Assembly (NCBI RefSeq): GCF_900169275.1
Contig: NZ_FXZC01000010.1
Coordinates: forward strand, 1-64,000
Direction of reading: 5' to 3'
Source of the DNA: Brevibacterium casei CIP 102111
Lineage (GTDB): Bacteria > Actinomycetota > Actinomycetes > Actinomycetales > Brevibacteriaceae
DNA length: 64,000 bases
Of the stretch, positions 33,607-43,102 are shown one piece after another. Position numbers and translations under genes: made by a program. The first letter of the stretch is position 1; each line of letters starts with the position of its first letter. A model generated the notes under the pieces. That model saw only the letters and a list, made by a program, of their open reading frames with translations, made no database searches and was not told the origin of the DNA.

Positions 33607-35247
33607 GTGACGACAACCCATTTCTCAGGCGGCACGATCTGGCGCGGTGCGAGCAGCGAGCCCAGTGACGCCCTCCTCATCAGTGACGGCATCGTCATCG
33701 CCGTCGGGGCGACCGACGTCGCGGCCCGCCTCGGCGAACTTCCCGCCGACACCGCAGTCGAACACGTCGACCTTGCCGGCGGGTTCCTCATGCCGTCCTT
33801 CGGCGACGGGCACGCGCACCCGATGTTCGGCGGGCTCGAGGCCGCAGGCCCCCAGGTCCGCAGATGCACCTCGGTGGATGAGATCGTCGCGGAGGTCCGA
33901 CGCTGCGCCGAGGCGAACCCCGAGGCCGACTGGATCGTCGGCGCCTCGTACGACGGCAGCCTCGTCGAGGGCGGACTCTTCGACGCCCGCTGGCTCGACG
34001 AGGCGGTGGCCGACCGTCCGGTCGTCCTCCGCGCGTGGGACTACCACACGGTGTGGTGCAACTCCAGGGCGCTCGAGCTCGCCGGCATCACCGCCGACAC
34101 CCCCGACCCCGTCCTCGGCGAGATCCCCCGCCTGCCCGACGGCTCCCCGCTCGGCATCCTCCGCGAATGGGGTGCCGTCGACCTCATCGACGCCGTCCGC
34201 CCACCCCAGTCCGAAGACGACCGCCTCCGCGCGCTCGACCGCGCTGCCCGCTACCTCCTCGACCGCGGGGTGACGTGGGTCCAGGACGCGTGGGTCGAAC
34301 CCGCCGACGTCGACACCTACCTCACCGCCGCGAGGTCCGGCGACCTCGGCATCCGCGTCAACCTCGCCCTCTACGCCGACCCCCGGCACTTCGCCGAACA
34401 GCTGCCGGGCATGGTCGCCTCCCGTGCGCGAGTCCGCGCCGCCGGGTCTGACCTGCTCACCGCGGAGACCGTGAAGTTCTTCGCCGACGGCGTCGTCGAG
34501 AACGAGACCGGTGCCCTCCTCGAACCGTACTGCTCATCCCTGCACAACCACGGCATGCGCGTGTGGGAGGGTGACTCCCTCGCCGAGGCGGTCACCGCCG
34601 TCGACGCCGAGGGCTTCCAGATCCACATCCACGCGATCGGCGATGCCGCCGTCCGACAGGCCCTCGATGCGATCGAGACCGCGATCACCATCAACGGTCC
34701 CCGCGACCGCCGCCCCGTCATCGCGCACGCCCAGCTCGTCGACGCAGCCGACCTCCGCCGCTTCGCCGAGCTCGGGGTCATCGCGACCATGCAGCCGCTC
34801 TGGGCACAGCTCGATGCGCTCATGACCGTGCTCACGGTCCCCCGTCTCGGCGAGGATCGGGCCGATGAGCAGTACCGGATGCGCTCGATCCTCGACTCCG
34901 GAGCGAGACTCGCCTTCGGCTCCGACTGGCCGGTCTCCTCCGGAGCCCCGCTCGAGGGGCTTGCGATCGCCACGAGCAGGCGCACCGCCGACGGCGAACC
35001 GGCAGGCGGATGGACACCTGATGAGATCGTCGGCATCGGGCCCGCCCTCGACGCGTACTCTCAGTCCGTGGCCCATCAGGCCTTCGCCGACCGCGCGCCG
35101 ACACCCTGGGGTGAGATCCGTCCCGGGGCGAGCGCCGACCTCGTCATCCTCGACGCCGACCCGCGCACGCTCACCGCCGCGGAACTCGCAGCCCTGCGCG
35201 TGCGCGCCACCTACCTGCGCGGCAGCCTCGCCGCCCCGACAGTCTGA
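33607..35247 (+). CDS. amidohydrolase family 3 protein (YtcJ-like)
   Basis: The product is 546 residues from a GTG or ATG-like start after GGAAGG. Metal-site motifs: SFGDGHAHPMFGG, a middle Lys position in AETVKFFADGVVE, IHIHAIGDAAVRQALDA, VIAHAQLVDAADLRRF, LAFGSDWPVSSGAPLEGLAI. This is the TIM-barrel YtcJ group of N-substituted formamide or related amide hydrolases. The end has the beta-sandwich ASADLVILDADPRTL. Fifteen bases separate it from the APC permease, suggesting import and hydrolysis of one amide-type substrate. Confidence 0.88.
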   Translation: MTTTHFSGGTIWRGASSEPSDALLISDGIVIAVGATDVAARLGELPADTAVEHVDLAGGFLMPSFGDGHAHPMFGGLEAAGPQVRRCTSVDEIVAEVRRCAEANPEADWIVGASYDGSLVEGGLFDARWLDEAVADRPVVLRAWDYHTVWCNSRALELAGITADTPDPVLGEIPRLPDGSPLGILREWGAVDLIDAVRPPQSEDDRLRALDRAARYLLDRGVTWVQDAWVEPADVDTYLTAARSGDLGIRVNLALYADPRHFAEQLPGMVASRARVRAAGSDLLTAETVKFFADGVVENETGALLEPYCSSLHNHGMRVWEGDSLAEAVTAVDAEGFQIHIHAIGDAAVRQALDAIETAITINGPRDRRPVIAHAQLVDAADLRRFAELGVIATMQPLWAQLDALMTVLTVPRLGEDRADEQYRMRSILDSGARLAFGSDWPVSSGAPLEGLAIATSRRTADGEPAGGWTPDEIVGIGPALDAYSQSVAHQAFADRAPTPWGEIRPGASADLVILDADPRTLTAAELAALRVRATYLRGSLAAPTV

Positions 35248-35261
35248 CCGGAAGGACCGTC

Positions 35262-36617
35262 ATGTCCGACGACCACGGCACCACCGCTCCCGCCGAGACC
35301 GGGCATCTGCGCCGCGCCCTCGGCGTTCCCTCACTCGTCTTCTTCGGCCTCGTCTACATGGTCCCGCTCACGGTGTTCACGACCTACGGCATCGTCACCG
35401 AGATCACCGGCGGGCGCGTGCCGCTCGCCTATGTCATCACCCTCGTCGCGATGGTCTTCACCGCCCGCTCGTACGCGAAGATGGCCGGCGAGCTGCCCTT
35501 CGCCGGCTCCGCGTACACGTACACGCAGAAGACCTTCGGCGCCGGCGTCGGCTTCGTCGCCGGGTGGGCGCTGCTGCTCGACTACCTCTTCCTGCCGATG
35601 ATCAACTACCTCGTCATCGGCCTCTATCTCAATGCCGCCCTGCCGATGGTCCCCTCGTGGGTCTTCGTCCTCGTCGCCATCGTCCTCGTCACGATCCTCA
35701 ACATCATCGGCATCGTCTCGGTGGCGCGCGCGAACATCGTCATCATCGCCGCCCAGGGGATCTTCATCCTCACCTTCGCCGTCCTTTCCTTCGCCACCAT
35801 TTCGGGCTCGGGTTCGGTCGATCTCGCCGCCCCGTTCACCGGCGACGGCACCGTCGACGGGTTCGGGGCCGTCATGGCCGGTGCCGCGATCCTCTGCCTG
35901 TCCTTCCTCGGCTTCGACGCCGTCTCGACGCTGTCGGAGGAGGCGAAGGATCCCAAGCGCTCGGTGCCGCGGGCGATCGTCATCGCCACGCTCACCGGCG
36001 GGCTCATCTACATCGTGCTCTCGTTCATCGCCCAGCTCGTCTTCCCGTCGAACGCGTTCGCCGACCCCGAGTCCGGTTCGCTCGACGTCATGGCCGCCGC
36101 CGGAGGGCAGTTCCTCACGATCTTCTTCACCGCCGCCTACGTCGCCGGCGCCTGCGGGTCGGCACTGACCTCGCAGGCCTCGGTCTCGCGCATCCTCTAC
36201 GCGATGGGCCGCGACGGGGTGCTTCCGCGCGGGTTCTTCGGGCGCCTGTCGAAGCGCTTCCTCACCCCGGTCTTCGCGACGGTCACCGTCGGCGTCGTCT
36301 CCCTCCTCGCGCTCGCTGTCGACCTCACGTTCATCTCGGAGATGGTCAGCTTCGGCGCGCTCATGGCGTTCTCCGCGGTCAACCTCGCAGTCATCAAGCA
36401 CTTCGTCATCGACAGGGGTCGCCGAGGCGGTCGTGCGATCCTCAGCTACGTCGTCCTGCCCGGCATCGGCTTCGGCCTCACCGTGTGGCTGTGGACGAGC
36501 CTGTCCCCGCGCACGCTCATCATCGGGCTGGTGTGGCTGGCCCTCGGCGTCGCCTACCTCGCGTTCGTCACCCGCGGCTTCCGCCGGCCCACACCCTCGC
36601 TCGATCTCAAGGAGTGA
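35262..36617 (+). CDS. APC family amino acid/polyamine permease
   Basis: The product is 451 residues with twelve hydrophobic segments. APC signatures: GVPSLVFFGLVYMVPLTVFT, the segment AGELPFAGSAYTYTQKTFGA, LSFLGFDAVSTLSEEAKDPK and RSVPRAIVIATLTGGLIYIV. It is closest in feel to putrescine or amine importers. It follows the amidohydrolase in one operon under the TetR operator. The last codons lie in a 22-bp repeat that continues past the stop. Confidence 0.88.
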   Translation: MSDDHGTTAPAETGHLRRALGVPSLVFFGLVYMVPLTVFTTYGIVTEITGGRVPLAYVITLVAMVFTARSYAKMAGELPFAGSAYTYTQKTFGAGVGFVAGWALLLDYLFLPMINYLVIGLYLNAALPMVPSWVFVLVAIVLVTILNIIGIVSVARANIVIIAAQGIFILTFAVLSFATISGSGSVDLAAPFTGDGTVDGFGAVMAGAAILCLSFLGFDAVSTLSEEAKDPKRSVPRAIVIATLTGGLIYIVLSFIAQLVFPSNAFADPESGSLDVMAAAGGQFLTIFFTAAYVAGACGSALTSQASVSRILYAMGRDGVLPRGFFGRLSKRFLTPVFATVTVGVVSLLALAVDLTFISEMVSFGALMAFSAVNLAVIKHFVIDRGRRGGRAILSYVVLPGIGFGLTVWLWTSLSPRTLIIGLVWLALGVAYLAFVTRGFRRPTPSLDLKE

Positions 36618-37228
36618 GGCGCTCGATCTCGCCGAGTGAGGCGCTCGACCTCAAGGAGTATGGCCCCCCGATCACCCGAGGACGCGCGCGGGTAGTCACT
36701 CGACGCCCCGGAGCCGGTGAACTCGATGCTCATCGCGGTGGGGATGTCCGCGTCCTTGAGGATGCTCATCGCCGGCAGGTCGCGCAGGTACGCGGCGTTG
36801 GCTTCCTCGAGCGGGAGCTCCGCCTCGGCGGAGGCGAAGGCCGCCGCGAAGGCTTCGTCGTCGAGGTCGGACTCGATCGCCCGGACGGCGAGGTCGAGGT
36901 GTTCGGGGGCGCTCATCAGCCGCAGCCCCTGGAGCGCGAGCTCTCGGGCGGGTCGGGGGACGTGCGTCCGGTACCAGGCGAGCCCGTGCTCGCTCACCGC
37001 CGCACGGTAGAGGTCGACATAGCTGCTGCGCAGGGCGTCCTGGGAAATCGCGTCGGTGTCATCGACGCGATCGAGTGCACCGGCGACGATTCCGCGGTTG
37101 CAGTCGACGAGTTCTGCGGCGGTGCCATCGAGGGCCTCCTGCGTGAGCAGAACGGGGTGGGAGCTGTCCTTCTCACACGAGAGGATGTCGTCGAGCTGGC
37201 TGTATTCGATCCGATCGAAGTCGTTCAT
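36554..37228 (-). CDS. hypothetical protein, C terminus overlapping the permease gene
   Basis: The product is 224 residues from the ATG at 37228. The first 165 look like genuine protein (NDFDRIEYSQLDDILSCEKD, SEHGLAWYRTHVPRPARELA, ADIPTAMSIEFTGSG) and are mostly helical and acidic. The last 50 read through the 22-bp repeats and antisense through the permease end, and are Arg-rich; the original C terminus may have been lost. No family recognised. Confidence 0.55.
   Translation of the reverse strand: MNDFDRIEYSQLDDILSCEKDSSHPVLLTQEALDGTAAELVDCNRGIVAGALDRVDDTDAISQDALRSSYVDLYRAAVSEHGLAWYRTHVPRPARELALQGLRLMSAPEHLDLAVRAIESDLDDEAFAAAFASAEAELPLEEANAAYLRDLPAMSILKDADIPTAMSIEFTGSGASSDYPRASSGDRGAILLEVERLTRRDRAPHSLRSSEGVGRRKPRVTNAR
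36598..36663 (+). repeat. three tandem copies of a 22-bp unit at the permease 3' end
   Basis: The unit CGCTCGATCTCAAGGAGTGAGG occupies 36598-36619, 36620-36641 and 36642-36663 with two to four changes per copy. The first copy contains the permease end (LDLKE and TGA). The later copies are downstream, so the gene end has been duplicated without altering the protein. Confidence 0.85.
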
Positions 37229-37271
37229 GCCCCGAGACTAGGACGACGACGTGAATAGCAGGTGACGTGGG

Positions 37272-38531
37272 TCACTCTCCGGGCAGGCGGCTCTCGACGA
37301 CCGTGAACTTGGCCGTCCGGGCGAGCTGCACGCTCGGACCGATGAGGTCCTCGAGCCGATCCCGGTAGCGCAGGTGGGAGTTGAAGACGGTGAGCACGCG
37401 GCCGCCGGGGGTCAGGTGGGCTGCAGCCGTGCGCATCATCCCCGCCGCCGTGTCCGTCTCGATCGCTGTGCCGTGGTGGAACGGCGGGTTGAGAAGGATG
37501 AGGTCGTACGCTCCCCCGAGCGGGTCGTCGGTACCGCCGCTGTCGGTATCGCCGGCATCGGCACCGCTCGCATCGGCGAGGATGATGTCGACGGCCGTTC
37601 CGTTGGCCTCCGCCGTCTCCCTCGCCGAGGCGACCGCCGCCTTCGAGACGTCGACGCCGACTCCCGTGTCCGCTCCCGTCACGGCTATCGCCGCTGTGAG
37701 CAGCCAGCCGTTGCCCGCTCCGAGGTCGAGGACGGAGGCCGGACGGGCGAGCGCGGGGACTGCATCCGGGGAAGCGGACGCCTCGGCGAGGGCGGTGAGC
37801 AGGAGCGATGACCCTTCGTCGGCTTTCGTCCCGGAGAAGCACGCGCCGTGGGCGCTGACCGTGAGCGGTCCGGTCGCGGGCGTGTCGATGACCCCGGTGC
37901 GCGGGAAACGGGTGAGCGAGGGGGAGGTCAGGGGGCGGCTGCCGATGATCAGACGGTTCTTCCCCACTCCCGGTGAGACGTCGACGCGACCGAAGGCGCG
38001 GGCGAGCTCCTTGTTCACCGCCCGGCTCATCACGTCGCTGCGGCCGATGACGATGAGTGTCGTGACGAGCGGGTGGAGGACGGTGATCGCCTCGGCGAGG
38101 GCATGTGTCGCCTTCGGCGCATCGACGACCGCCCAGGTCTCGCCGGGCACGTCCCCGCTCTCGGTGCGCTGTACGTCGGCGAGGTCGGCGACGGGCTCGG
38201 CACCCGGGGCTTCCGCGGCGACGTTCCGTGCCTCGTCGAGGCGGTCGTTGTACGTGCGCACGGCGGTGAGCTCGGAGAGCACGCGGGTCTGGAGGCCGAG
38301 TGGGTCGTCGACGAGGATGACCTCGTCGGGGGCAGCGCTCGGGGCGGTGAACGTCCCCTCGCTCGACCGTCCGGAGACGTCGAGTTCACCGGTGCGACGC
38401 CCGATCACATAGTCGGCGAGCAGCCGCGCCTGGGCGAGCCCCGGGGCGTCGGCGGGCCACGGCATCCGGGCGAGCAGGTCGTCGCGGGTGCGCAGGGCCG
38501 CAGAGTCGGAGGCGAGGAGGGAGGCGGGCAT
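37272..38531 (-). CDS. class I SAM methyltransferase, RsmC/RlmG-like
   Basis: The product is 419 residues. The N-terminal half (about 1-190) is the degenerate methyltransferase-like domain of RsmC/RlmG (LARMPWPADAPGLAQARLLA, LVTTLIVIGRSDVMSRAVNK). The C-terminal half has the SAM motif ASVLDLGAGNGWLLTAAI, an acidic loop at VGVDVSKAAVASARETA, and the base-methylation motif LILLNPPFHHGTAIETD. This two-domain layout is that of ribosomal guanine-N2 methyltransferases. Which rRNA base is modified is not determinable here. Confidence 0.82.
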   Translation of the reverse strand: MPASLLASDSAALRTRDDLLARMPWPADAPGLAQARLLADYVIGRRTGELDVSGRSSEGTFTAPSAAPDEVILVDDPLGLQTRVLSELTAVRTYNDRLDEARNVAAEAPGAEPVADLADVQRTESGDVPGETWAVVDAPKATHALAEAITVLHPLVTTLIVIGRSDVMSRAVNKELARAFGRVDVSPGVGKNRLIIGSRPLTSPSLTRFPRTGVIDTPATGPLTVSAHGACFSGTKADEGSSLLLTALAEASASPDAVPALARPASVLDLGAGNGWLLTAAIAVTGADTGVGVDVSKAAVASARETAEANGTAVDIILADASGADAGDTDSGGTDDPLGGAYDLILLNPPFHHGTAIETDTAAGMMRTAAAHLTPGGRVLTVFNSHLRYRDRLEDLIGPSVQLARTAKFTVVESRLPGE

Positions 38532-38641
38532 CCGCTCAGTCTAATGCGCGCCCGCTCGTGCGCACCTGTCGGCGACCGGGCCCGGCGTGAGATGTGCTAC
38601 TAATTGAGGGAGCCTCATCCCCCGACGCACCAGGAGAGACC

Positions 38642-39046
38642 ATGACCATTCTCGTCGGCTATTCCCCCTCGCCCGAAGGCAAGGCCGCGGTCGCATTCGG
38701 CATCGAGCAGGCTCGCGCCTTCGACGACACCCTCATCGTCCTCAACGCCGGCATCGGGGAGACGCCCGACGAGCACGGAGTCGCGACGAACGCCGACATG
38801 GATGAACTCAAGCAGACCCTGCTGAACTCCGAGGTCTCCCACGAGATCCTCCAGTTCCTCCGCGGCAACGACCCCGTCGAGGAGCTCCTGGCCCTCGCCG
38901 AGGCGACCGACGACACCCGCATGATCGTCATCGGTTCCCGTCGCCGCTCCCCCGTCGGCAAGCTCATCATGGGTTCGACCGCGCAGCGGATCATCCTCGA
39001 AGCCGAGGTCCCCGTCGTCTCCGTCAAGGCCGATCGCTCCCGCTGA
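38642..39046 (+). CDS. universal stress protein family protein
   Basis: The product is 134 residues; GGAGAG precedes the ATG. UspA fold: MTILVGYSPSPEGKAAVAFG and the nucleotide-binding C-terminal motif MIVIGSRRRSPVGKLIMGST (G-x2-G-x9-G-S/T pattern) followed by AQRIILEAEVPVVSVK. The binding motif is intact, so it may bind ATP. Single-domain, normal length. Confidence 0.9.
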   Translation: MTILVGYSPSPEGKAAVAFGIEQARAFDDTLIVLNAGIGETPDEHGVATNADMDELKQTLLNSEVSHEILQFLRGNDPVEELLALAEATDDTRMIVIGSRRRSPVGKLIMGSTAQRIILEAEVPVVSVKADRSR

Positions 39047-39105
39047 CGGCTCTCACCGCCGCAGACGCCGACCGATCGGCATCGACCGCGTCCGTGCGGT
39101 GACGC

Positions 39106-40266
39106 TCACTCCCCCGCGATGGCGGCGATGAGGGCGTCGACATCGTCGGTCGTCGTGTCGAAGGCGCACATGAGGCGGACGATGTCCCGCTCGAGCGGCC
39201 AGTCGGCGAACGCGAAGCGCTGTCGGGCCCGGGCGGCCACCTCGGCGGGCATGCGGACGAAGACGACGTTGGCCTCGACGGGCTGGACGAGGTCGAGCCC
39301 GGGGACACGGCCGGAGGCGGCCACCTCGGCGAGCCTGGTCTCGAGGTACCGCGCCATCGCGTTGGCGTGGTCCGCCGACCTCCGCCACAGGTCCCCGTCG
39401 TAGAGGGCGTTGAGCTGCGCGGAGAGGAAGCGCATCTTCGACGACAGTTGGAGGTTCATCTTCCGCAGGAAGCGCATCCCCTGCCCGATCTCGGGGTTGA
39501 GGACGACGACGGCCTCAGCGCCGAGGAGGCCGTTCTTCGTCCCGCCGAGGCTGAGGATGTCGACGCCGACGTCCGTGGTCAGGGTGGCGAGGTCGGTGCC
39601 GAGGAAGGCGGCGGCATTGCCGAGGCGGGAGCCGTCGACGTGGAGGATCATCCCGTTCGCGTGGGCGTGGTCGGCGATCGCGCGGATCTCCTCGGGCCGG
39701 TAGGTCGTCCCCCATTCCGTCGACTGGGAGATGCTCACGGCCAGCGGCTGCGCATTGTGCTCGCTGCCGCGGCCGACCATCGCAGAGGCGATCGACTCCG
39801 GGGTGAGCTTGCCGTCGGCGGTCGGGACGGCGACGATCTTGAGCCCGCCGACCTTCTCCGGTGCGCCGGTCTCGTCGTAGTTGATGTGGGCGCTCGCGGC
39901 CGTGATGACCGCGGCCCAGCGGGGCAGGGCCGACTGGAGGGCAAGGACGTTGGCGCCGGTGCCGTTGAAGACGGGGAACGCCTGCGCCCGCGCCCCGAAG
40001 TGTCCTTCCATGACGCCGTGGAAGTGCGCGGTCCAGGGATCCCCGCCGTAGCCGGGGGTGTGCCCGACATTGGCGTCGATGAGCGCCTGGATGACCTCGG
40101 GATGCGCGCCTGCCCAGTTGTCCGAACCGAAGTTGCGGGGGTGGTCGACGGGATCCGTGCTCACGCGGTCGGCAAGGTGCGGCTGCTCGGGCGTGGCGGG
40201 TTCGGCCGAGGGGTCGAGGACCTGGTCGGCGGGTGAGGGGGCGTCGTTGCGAGTCTCGTCGTTCAC
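39106..40266 (-). CDS. threonine aldolase-type PLP enzyme
   Basis: The product is 386 residues. Fold type I beta-eliminating lyase family: NFGSDNWAGAHPEVIQALID, FNGTGANVLALQSALP, the PLP Lys in DILSLGGTKNGLLGAEAVVV and the end RLMCAFDTTTDDVDALI. It probably cleaves L-threonine or allo-threonine to glycine and acetaldehyde in the cytoplasm. The N terminus has about 30 extra residues rich in Pro, Glu and Asp. Single gene. Confidence 0.86.
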   Translation of the reverse strand: MNDETRNDAPSPADQVLDPSAEPATPEQPHLADRVSTDPVDHPRNFGSDNWAGAHPEVIQALIDANVGHTPGYGGDPWTAHFHGVMEGHFGARAQAFPVFNGTGANVLALQSALPRWAAVITAASAHINYDETGAPEKVGGLKIVAVPTADGKLTPESIASAMVGRGSEHNAQPLAVSISQSTEWGTTYRPEEIRAIADHAHANGMILHVDGSRLGNAAAFLGTDLATLTTDVGVDILSLGGTKNGLLGAEAVVVLNPEIGQGMRFLRKMNLQLSSKMRFLSAQLNALYDGDLWRRSADHANAMARYLETRLAEVAASGRVPGLDLVQPVEANVVFVRMPAEVAARARQRFAFADWPLERDIVRLMCAFDTTTDDVDALIAAIAGE

Positions 40267-40350
40267 CTGCTCAGCGTATCGCCCTGCCCCACCGCCGTGC
40301 AGGCGGGGCCGCGGACCGACATCCCGCCTCGGCGAGTGAGCGGTGAATGG

Positions 40351-40390
40351 CGGAAGGGGGAGCGATCGACGATCACTCCCCCCCTTCCGG
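40351..40390. terminator. intrinsic terminator after the LPXTG protein gene
   Basis: CGGAAGGGGGAG and CTCCCCCCCTTCCG pair across about 13 bases, in the gap between the surface-protein stop and the threonine aldolase start, both on the minus strand. Confidence 0.65.
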
Positions 40391-40420
40391 CTCAGACGGT
40401 CTCAGCCGTCAATCGCGGTC

Positions 40421-41737
40421 TCAGCTCTCCTCGCTGATCTTCCGGCGACGGACGAGCATGAGCGTCACGGCACCGGCGGCCAGCAGCGCCGCGCCGGCAG
40501 CGAGGGTGCCGATGGTCTCGACACCGGTGCGCGGCAGGTCACCGCCGGGGCCCGGGGCCGTCGGCGTCTCGGACGGCGACGGAGCCGGGGCGGTCGGGGT
40601 CTCGGTCGGGGCCGGGCTGTCCGTCGGAGTGTCCGTCGGGGCCGGGCTGTCCGTCGGAGTGTCCGTCGGGGCCGGGCTGTCCGTCGGAGTCGGCGATCCC
40701 GTGGGCGTCTCGGTCGGGGTCTCAGTCGGAGTCTCAGTCGGGGTGTCGGTCGGGGTGTCGGTCGGGGTCGGGGTGGAGCCCTCGTCACCGTCGCCGGTGC
40801 CGCCGCCGCCCTGGCGGACGACCTCGCCCTTCTTGATCACGGTCTCTTCGCCCTCGATCTCGAACTTCGCCGAGTTCGTGTAGGTTCCGGCCTTGCCGCC
40901 GTCGGTGACCGTCGTGCGGTAGATGACGGCGTAGACCCAGCCCTCTTCCGAGGTGAAGCTCACGGTCGAGCCGTCCTCGGAGACGGTGTAGAAGTCCTCG
41001 GGCTTCGGCCCCCAGCCCACCGGCTGCCCGTTCTCGTTGAACTGGTTCGTGCCGGCCAGACGGGTCTCACCGGGGATGAGTTCGATGTTCTCCCCGCCGA
41101 GGTCGGTCACCGTGACCTTCTGGTCGCCCTTCATCCCGCCGGCGGGCGAGGCGATGTTGACGTGCCACTGGATGATGTCGTTCTCGCGGTCGTAGCTGCC
41201 CCACTTGTAGGAGTCCTGGCCCTTCCACTCGCATTCGCCCTCGCAGGGTCCGTCGGGCGGAGTGACGGTGACGGTGTCGGAGACCTCACCGAAGTCGTAG
41301 GTGACTTCCTTGGTCTCGGTCGTCTCCGTCTGCACGGAGACCCAGAAGTAGAACGTGCCCTTGAGGTTGAGCGGGTTGTCGGCGAGGTACTGCGAGTCGA
41401 AGTCGCAGAAGATCTGCGTCTCGGTCACGGTGCACTCGCCCATTGCGACGCCCTCGGGATCGAGGAGGTCGAACGCGTCGACACGGCCCTGCAGTTCGGC
41501 AGGCAGGTCGACGACGAAGCCCGCGGGCGTCGTCGGGTTGTCGGGGAGACTCCAGGTGCCGTCGATGCGGGCTACGGAGCCGCTCTTGATCTCGTCCTGC
41601 TGGAATTCGAGGGAGTCGATCGAGGCGTTGGTCTGGTACGGCGGCGCAGCATTCGCGGGGATTGCGACCAGTACCGTTGCGAGCAGGGCGAACATCGCGA
41701 GGATGGCCGCCCCGACGCGTGGAAGTACGTGCGTCAT
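40421..41737 (-). CDS. LPXTG-anchored surface protein with Thr/Pro stalk
   Basis: The product is 438 residues from the ATG at 41737 (AAAGGAA upstream). A signal peptide is at residues 1-33 ([18 protein letters not shown]). An adhesin-like beta-rich region follows (about 34-300), resembling collagen-binding/agglutinin-type domains ([40 protein letters not shown]). A Thr-Pro-Asp repeat stalk is at about 310-395. The sortase signal LPRTG at about 401 is followed by a hydrophobic helix and RRRK. It is exported and linked to peptidoglycan. A good promoter lies upstream. Confidence 0.88.
   Translation of the reverse strand: MTHVLPRVGAAILAMFALLATVLVAIPANAAPPYQTNASIDSLEFQQDEIKSGSVARIDGTWSLPDNPTTPAGFVVDLPAELQGRVDAFDLLDPEGVAMGECTVTETQIFCDFDSQYLADNPLNLKGTFYFWVSVQTETTETKEVTYDFGEVSDTVTVTPPDGPCEGECEWKGQDSYKWGSYDRENDIIQWHVNIASPAGGMKGDQKVTVTDLGGENIELIPGETRLAGTNQFNENGQPVGWGPKPEDFYTVSEDGSTVSFTSEEGWVYAVIYRTTVTDGGKAGTYTNSAKFEIEGEETVIKKGEVVRQGGGGTGDGDEGSTPTPTDTPTDTPTETPTETPTETPTGSPTPTDSPAPTDTPTDSPAPTDTPTDSPAPTETPTAPAPSPSETPTAPGPGGDLPRTGVETIGTLAAGAALLAAGAVTLMLVRRRKISEES
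40608..40697. repeat. 30-bp tandem repeats encoding the Thr/Pro stalk
   Basis: A 30-bp unit (GGGGCCGGGCTGTCCGTCGG plus ten bases) recurs three times almost exactly, encoding [14 protein letters not shown] ten-residue repeats. Shorter degenerate repeats ([10 protein letters not shown]) lie beside it. The copy number can change by slippage, altering stalk length. Confidence 0.8.
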
Positions 41738-41821
41738 GGGGATTCCTTTGTATGTTGGACAGCACCGTCGACTATCCGGGAGGGGACCGGAGATCGGTGC
41801 TGAGTGGGGACTCAAAGCGAA

Positions 41822-41850
41822 ACATTACAAGTTGGACACGATGATCACAA
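41822..41850 (-). promoter_or_regulatory. promoter of the LPXTG protein gene
   Basis: On the minus strand TTGTGA, a 17-base spacer and TAATGT lie about 85 bases before the ATG. Confidence 0.55.
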
Positions 41851-42005
41851 CTTGCACACGAATTCTGCCCAGTCGGCTCTCAGAGATGAGGGGTGCTGCC
41901 GGCGGTGATGAGGGTGTGCAGCTGCGGATTCCGCACTTGGAGCACCAAGAACTACCCGTGCACCGGGTGTTTTCAGCGCTGCGGGTGCGGGGTGGAGAAC
42001 TGCCG

Positions 42006-42062
42006 GGATGATGTGACGCTCCGGGGATGACGTGACGCTCCGGGGATGACGTGGCGCTGCGG
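42006..42062. repeat. three tandem 19-bp repeats in an intergenic region
   Basis: The unit GGATGACGTGACGCTCCGG occurs three times (42006, 42025, 42044), the outer copies with one to three changes. It lies between the LPXTG promoter and the sucD terminator. Apart from the promoter, repeats and terminator, 41738-42181 holds no gene. Confidence 0.75.
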
Positions 42063-42100
42063 GTGCGGGATGAAGGGGCTGAGGCGAGTGCAGACGGCAC

Positions 42101-42133
42101 GAAGCCCGCCTCCGATGATCGGAGGCGGGCTTC
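42101..42133 (-). terminator. terminator of the sucCD operon
   Basis: GAAGCCCGCCTCCGAT and ATCGGAGGCGGGCTTC form a perfect long stem about 50 bases after the sucD stop. Confidence 0.85.
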
Positions 42134-42181
42134 GCAGTGCTGACCGCGGCGACCCGGTCTCAGCGGCCGGGTGTCAGCGGC

Positions 42182-43084
42182 TCACTTGCCGGCGAGGAGC
42201 TCACGCATGAGTTCGGCGGTCTCGGTCGGGGTCTTGCCGACCTTGACGCCGGCGGCCTCGAGGGCCTCCTTCTTCGCCTGGGCGGTGCCCGAGGAGCCGG
42301 AGACGATGGCGCCGGCGTGGCCCATGGTCTTGCCCTCGGGAGCGGTGAAGCCTGCGACGTAGCCGACGACCGGCTTCGACACGTTCTCCTTGATGTAGGC
42401 GGCGGCCCGCTCCTCGGCGTCTCCGCCGATCTCGCCGATCATGACGATCGCCTCGGTCTCCGGGTCGGCCTCGAACGCCTCGAGGGCGTCGATGTGCGTG
42501 GTGCCGATGACCGGGTCACCGCCGATGCCGATCGCGGTCGAGAAGCCGAGGTCACGGAGTTCGTACATCATCTGGTAGGTGAGCGTGCCCGACTTCGAGA
42601 CGAGCCCGAGCTTGCCCTTCTTCGTGATGTTCGCGGGGATGATGCCGGCCAGCGACTGCTCGGGCGAGATGATGCCCGGGCAGTTGGGGCCGATGATCCG
42701 GGTCTTGTTGCCGGCCGCCTGGGCACGCGCCCAGACCTCGGCCGAATCCTGGACCGGGATGCCCTCGGTGATGACAACGAGCAGGCCGATGCCGGCGTCG
42801 ATCGCCTCGATCGCCGCGTCCTTCGAGAACGCGGGCGGGACGAAGGCGACGGACACGTCGGCACCGGTGGCCTCCATCGCCTCGGCGACGGTCGCGAAGA
42901 CGGGAAGCTCGATGTCATCGCCGTTCTTGTCGACGTGCTTGACAGTGGTGCCGGCCTTGCGGGCGTTGACGCCGCCGACGACGTTCGAGCCGGCCGCGAG
43001 CATGCGCGCGGTGTGCTTGGTGCCCTCGCCGCCGGTGATGCCCTGGACGATGATCTTCGAATCGGAATTCAGGAAGATTGACAT
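42182..43084 (-). CDS. sucD: succinyl-CoA ligase, alpha subunit
   Basis: The product is 300 residues. CoA-binding fold: [27 protein letters not shown]-like stretch [15 protein letters not shown], and the phosphohistidine loop [20 protein letters not shown]. The alpha subunit carries the CoA site and the active His. It lies 18 bases after sucC. Together they interconvert succinyl-CoA and succinate with nucleotide phosphorylation in the TCA cycle. Length is normal. Confidence 0.97.
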   Translation of the reverse strand: MSIFLNSDSKIIVQGITGGEGTKHTARMLAAGSNVVGGVNARKAGTTVKHVDKNGDDIELPVFATVAEAMEATGADVSVAFVPPAFSKDAAIEAIDAGIGLLVVITEGIPVQDSAEVWARAQAAGNKTRIIGPNCPGIISPEQSLAGIIPANITKKGKLGLVSKSGTLTYQMMYELRDLGFSTAIGIGGDPVIGTTHIDALEAFEADPETEAIVMIGEIGGDAEERAAAYIKENVSKPVVGYVAGFTAPEGKTMGHAGAIVSGSSGTAQAKKEALEAAGVKVGKTPTETAELMRELLAGK

Positions 43085-43102
43085 GGGTATGGAGACCTTT
43101 CC

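Noticed and set aside
34865-37258. A 797-codon plus-strand frame across the amidohydrolase end, permease and hypothetical gene
   Set aside because: Product is Arg/His/Pro-rich low-quality sequence overlapping two identified genes in another frame.
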